Shown piece by piece: positions 52,560 through 54,656 of a DNA stretch of 54,656 nt (its first letter is position 1; each line of letters begins with the position of its first letter). The notes below the pieces were generated by a model. It saw only the letters and a program-made list of their open reading frames with translations, made no database searches and was not told the origin of the DNA. This DNA is from Planctomycetia bacterium. GTDB lineage: Bacteria > Planctomycetota > Planctomycetia > Pirellulales > Thermoguttaceae. The translations under genes and the position numbers were made by a program. Location: the NCBI GenBank assembly GCA_030527015.1, contig JAUNBR010000017.1, positions 1-54,656 on the forward strand. The letters run 5' to 3'.

Positions 52560-52817
52560 TTATTTGTGACCTATTTCTTGAACCAGGCGTGCCAGAAGTG
52601 TCGGATCATCAGAGGCAAGAATATGTTCGATTCGTGACTGGGGAATATTTAATTTTATCATGGCTGCCTCCGCACGTTTCCAGCAGTTTATACGTTTTTT
52701 GCCGGTGGAGAGAAATAATTCCGTGGCTAATTCTCCTAAACGCTGTACACTAATGACGTCTAGATTTTTGTAGTATTTTTTAATAATATTTTGTTGAAAA
52801 GGAGTGTGATCTGTCAT
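52560..52817 (-). CDS. small conserved-looking protein of unknown function
   Basis: This encodes 85 residues, mostly helical. The middle and C-terminal parts (LGELATELFLSTGKKRINCW, KRAEAAMIKLNIPQSRIEHI, DDPTLLARLVQEIG) have the charged-helix pattern of a small cytoplasmic protein, and I recall similar short proteins in planctomycete genomes, but I cannot name the family. No signal peptide or metal motif is seen. There is no clear ribosome binding site. It is isolated between gaps, with elements on both sides. Confidence 0.6.
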   Translation of the reverse strand: MTDHTPFQQNIIKKYYKNLDVISVQRLGELATELFLSTGKKRINCWKRAEAAMIKLNIPQSRIEHILASDDPTLLARLVQEIGHK

Positions 52818-52941
52818 AAATAATTAATCCATACAGGTTATACATTAAATATTATAGTCTTACGTGGGTGCTGTCACCAGCATGTTCGTGAGAGAAAATG
52901 CTGGGGCATATAAATTTATTTGTGTACCGTGTTTAGGATTT

Positions 52942-53046
52942 TATACCCGATACACTCTAAATTTCCACTTCTTGGTATTTTGTTTTGCTGAAATGCCGGG
53001 TTTTCAGAGCCTCATAAAATGGAAATTTAAAGTGGAAAGAGGATAT
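52942..53046 (+). repeat. 105-bp interspersed element, plus orientation
   Basis: Arm A is near perfect (TATACCCGATACACTCTAAA). Arm B reads GGAAATTTAAAGTGGAAAG. Confidence 0.93.
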
Positions 53047-53148
53047 TATATCGTGTTTATATGAAAATAAAAGGAAGCATGAAACAAGAAATGATTACAA
53101 AAACAATAAAAATGGTAAAGTTTAATTGTAGGGAAAAGTAAATAAAGT

Positions 53149-53258
53149 TATATTTTGCGTGATGGATTATAAAATTCCGGCTTTTCTAGATTTTTTCTTC
53201 GCTGAAAATACTGTTTTCAGAGCCACACAAAAAGGAAATTTAAAGAGGAACCGGTATG
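53149..53258 (+). repeat. 105-bp interspersed element, plus orientation
   Basis: TTGCGTGATGGATTATAAAA, TTCGCTGAAAATACTG, TTTCAGAGCCACACAAAAAG and GGAACCGGTAT are clear. Confidence 0.9.
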
Positions 53259-53432
53259 GCGTTTTTTGTGCCATAAAATAAGAAAGAAAATTAAAAAATG
53301 AATGAAAAATAAGATAAAAAAGAAGTCCATAAAAGTTTTTTGATAAAAATATAAAGGAAATCGTGCTTTTTGGCGTCCTCCCCTTGACGAAACTCAGGAA
53401 AAGTTCTAATATTAATGTCAAAATATTATGTA

Positions 53433-53555
53433 TATACCCGATACACTATGAAATTTCGTTTCTTTTGTGTGCTTTCTGCCAGAAATCACACAGACTGGGC
53501 CGGAAATACTGCTGGTATGGCTGCATAAAAAGGAAATTTTGTGGAACCATGGTAT
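53433..53555 (+). repeat. long interspersed element with replaced core, plus orientation
   Basis: Arm A is perfect (TATACCCGATACACTATGAA). The middle is new sequence with TTTCTGCCAGAAA and TGTGTG/CACACA arms. It ends GGAAATTTTGTGGAACCATG. Confidence 0.75.
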
Positions 53556-53716
53556 CTGCTGATGCCCTGTTATTCAGATTTTTCAGTATTTTATGATAGA
53601 TGAAACAGATGCTTTTCATGATCACAGAAAATTGAAATGAGGAGGAATGGGTATATACGGATATATTTTGTGGTTTATTTCATAAACAGAGACTCGTTTT
53701 AGAACCCGGTATAAAA

Positions 53717-54656
53717 ATGAAAAGTGAACAGCGACATAAACGTGAACAAAATGATTTGGCATATTATTTAGAAAAGGTAATTAATGCCGCGGCAGAATAT
53801 CAGTCGACGATTTTATATACGTTAATCGGAATCGTATTACTGGTGGTGGTAATCGGAGTATGGAAATCTGTATCTTATTCCCATTATGCGAAAACTTGGG
53901 GTGAAGTTTTTGCGTCTTCTGGAAAACTGTTATATCCAGACGTATCAGAAAATATTGACACGGTAAAATTATCTGAATTCGGTCAAAAAAATAAAGAGAC
54001 ATCTGGTGTGGTGGCTTTACTGATAAGCGGAGACCGTATGTTACAGGATGCTTCGGAAAGCATTTTGGGAAATAATTTGACGGAGTCTTCCCAGCAGGCG
54101 AAAGAGGGACTGGAGGTTTTACTTTTAGCAGAGAAAAATGCGAAAGGTGAGTTAAAAACGCAGGCGCAGCTGGCGGTGGCCCGAGCGTATGAAATTTTAG
54201 CGTCAGTCGAAAAAACGGACGAAAACTTAAAGCTGGCGAAAGAATATTATAATATGGTCGCGAAATCGGGTACTCCTCTGGGGACGGTGGCGAAAGACAC
54301 GCTGGCTATTTTAGAGCGTCCGGATGCAGATAAGGTTTATGTGGCCATTTCCCAGCGACTGGCGAATGTCGCAGAAAGAAGCGCGGATGTGGAAGGAAGT
54401 ATGGGATTACAGGAAATAACTCCCCCTTCACTGACGGATCCATCATTTTTGAATCAGTTACCTCCCGCAGAGGGAGAGACGAATCTCGGAATTCCTCCGG
54501 TTTCTGTTCCTGGAAGTGAGGTGCCAGCTTTAGATATTATGGATCTTCCGCCGGTGGAGGCTCCTCTGAATACAGAAAAAACGCCGGAAACCCCTGCGGT
54601 ACCGGAAGTGGAAGCGCCAGCCGTAACGCCGGAAACTCCTGCGGTACCGGAAGTGG
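53717..54656 (+). CDS. membrane protein with TPR-like domain, cut off by the window end
   Basis: An open frame of 313 codons runs from ATG 53717 to the last base of the window with no stop. A transmembrane helix lies at about residues 36-56 (STILYTLIGIVLLVVVIGVW). Residues 60-220 are helical, with TPR-like character (KTQAQLAVARAYEILASVEK, TDENLKLAKEYYNMVAKSG), and resemble the YfgM/tetratricopeptide type of single-pass proteins found near outer-membrane assembly genes, though this is only a resemblance. The tail is Pro/Glu-rich, and at the window edge a 15-residue unit (TPETPAVPEVEAPAV) begins to repeat with a 45-base period (54581 and 54626). A tip of an element (AACCCGGTATA) lies just before the start codon. 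Confidence 0.75.
   Translation, partial: MKSEQRHKREQNDLAYYLEKVINAAAEYQSTILYTLIGIVLLVVVIGVWKSVSYSHYAKTWGEVFASSGKLLYPDVSENIDTVKLSEFGQKNKETSGVVALLISGDRMLQDASESILGNNLTESSQQAKEGLEVLLLAEKNAKGELKTQAQLAVARAYEILASVEKTDENLKLAKEYYNMVAKSGTPLGTVAKDTLAILERPDADKVYVAISQRLANVAERSADVEGSMGLQEITPPSLTDPSFLNQLPPAEGETNLGIPPVSVPGSEVPALDIMDLPPVEAPLNTEKTPETPAVPEVEAPAVTPETPAVPEV
54581..54656 (+). repeat. 45-bp coding repeat, truncated by the window end
   Basis: ACGCCGGAAAC-CCCTGCGGTA (54581) recurs at 54626 with one base changed. It encodes TPETPAVPEVEAPAV. The number of further copies is not visible. Confidence 0.8.

Noticed and set aside
1010..53555. Interspersed elements acting as ordinary rho-independent terminators
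   Set aside because: The core stem is not followed by a T-run on either strand, many copies lie upstream of genes, and several genes have separate clear terminators (1222, 16047, 31101, 37467).

Overview
The window looks like chromosome of an AT-rich member of the Planctomycetota. A DUF1559 protein with a prepilin-type N-terminus, a multihaem-type protein resembling hydrazine synthase alpha, a secreted terpenoid-cyclase-fold protein encoded next to ExbB/ExbD genes, a DnaJ-like/TM protein, many signal-peptide or lipoprotein genes and long intergenic gaps all fit that phylum. A desulfoferrodoxin gene suggests an anaerobic or microaerobic life. The species cannot be named from the sequence.

Layout. 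1-6.6 kb: minus-strand secreted genes (exported protein, HzsA-like cytochrome, lipoprotein, DUF1559 protein). 7.5-13.6 kb: plus-strand rsmH, a large LysM membrane protein and a J-domain-like membrane protein. 14.4-16.0 kb: a tandem array of about 16 units of 99-100 bp. 16.1-20.6 kb: minus-strand rpmJ-rpsM-rpsK-rpoA-rplQ without rpsD and with wide gaps. 21.1 kb: NfeD-like gene. 22.2-27.6 kb: plus-strand cluster of a prenyltransferase/squalene-cyclase-fold protein, a membrane protein, ExbB/TolQ and two ExbD proteins. 28.1-30.9 kb: large TPR protein. 31.2-35.3 kb: minus-strand ffh-rpsP-trmD-rplS without rimM; trmD has an in-frame stop codon. 35.8 kb: S1-domain protein. 38-47 kb: lipoprotein, SH3b protein, a 1455-residue exported protein and a TPR protein. 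47.4-51.9 kb: desulfoferrodoxin, glnS and an SUMF1-fold protein. 53.7 kb: start of a membrane protein that runs off the window.

The most striking feature is a family of interspersed palindromic elements about 105 bp long. I recognise about 60 full, long, composite or decayed copies, all between genes and in both orientations, covering roughly a tenth of the window. In the plus orientation a full copy starts near TATACCCGATACACTATAAA, continues with TTTCCGCTTCTCC, holds a core hairpin (GGCATTTT, a 9-base loop such as GCTTCGCTG, AAAATGCC), then CTTTCAGAGCCGCATAAAAT, and ends GGAAATTTAAAGTGGAACC-AGTATA. The arms CACTATAAATTTCC and GGAAATTTAAAGTG pair with each other, so the whole element can fold into a long hairpin or cruciform with TATA at both tips. 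The 5' arm (CCCGATAC side) is called arm A and the 3' arm (GGAACCAG side) arm B below. Some copies carry a second small hairpin of the type CCTGTCGGCGGACAGG. I see no transposase in the window. The copies look like a very abundant MITE/REP-like family that has expanded even into ribosomal protein operons.

All calls come from reading the sequence. No database search or folding software was used, so product names rest on recognised motifs, and repeat borders are accurate only to a few bases.
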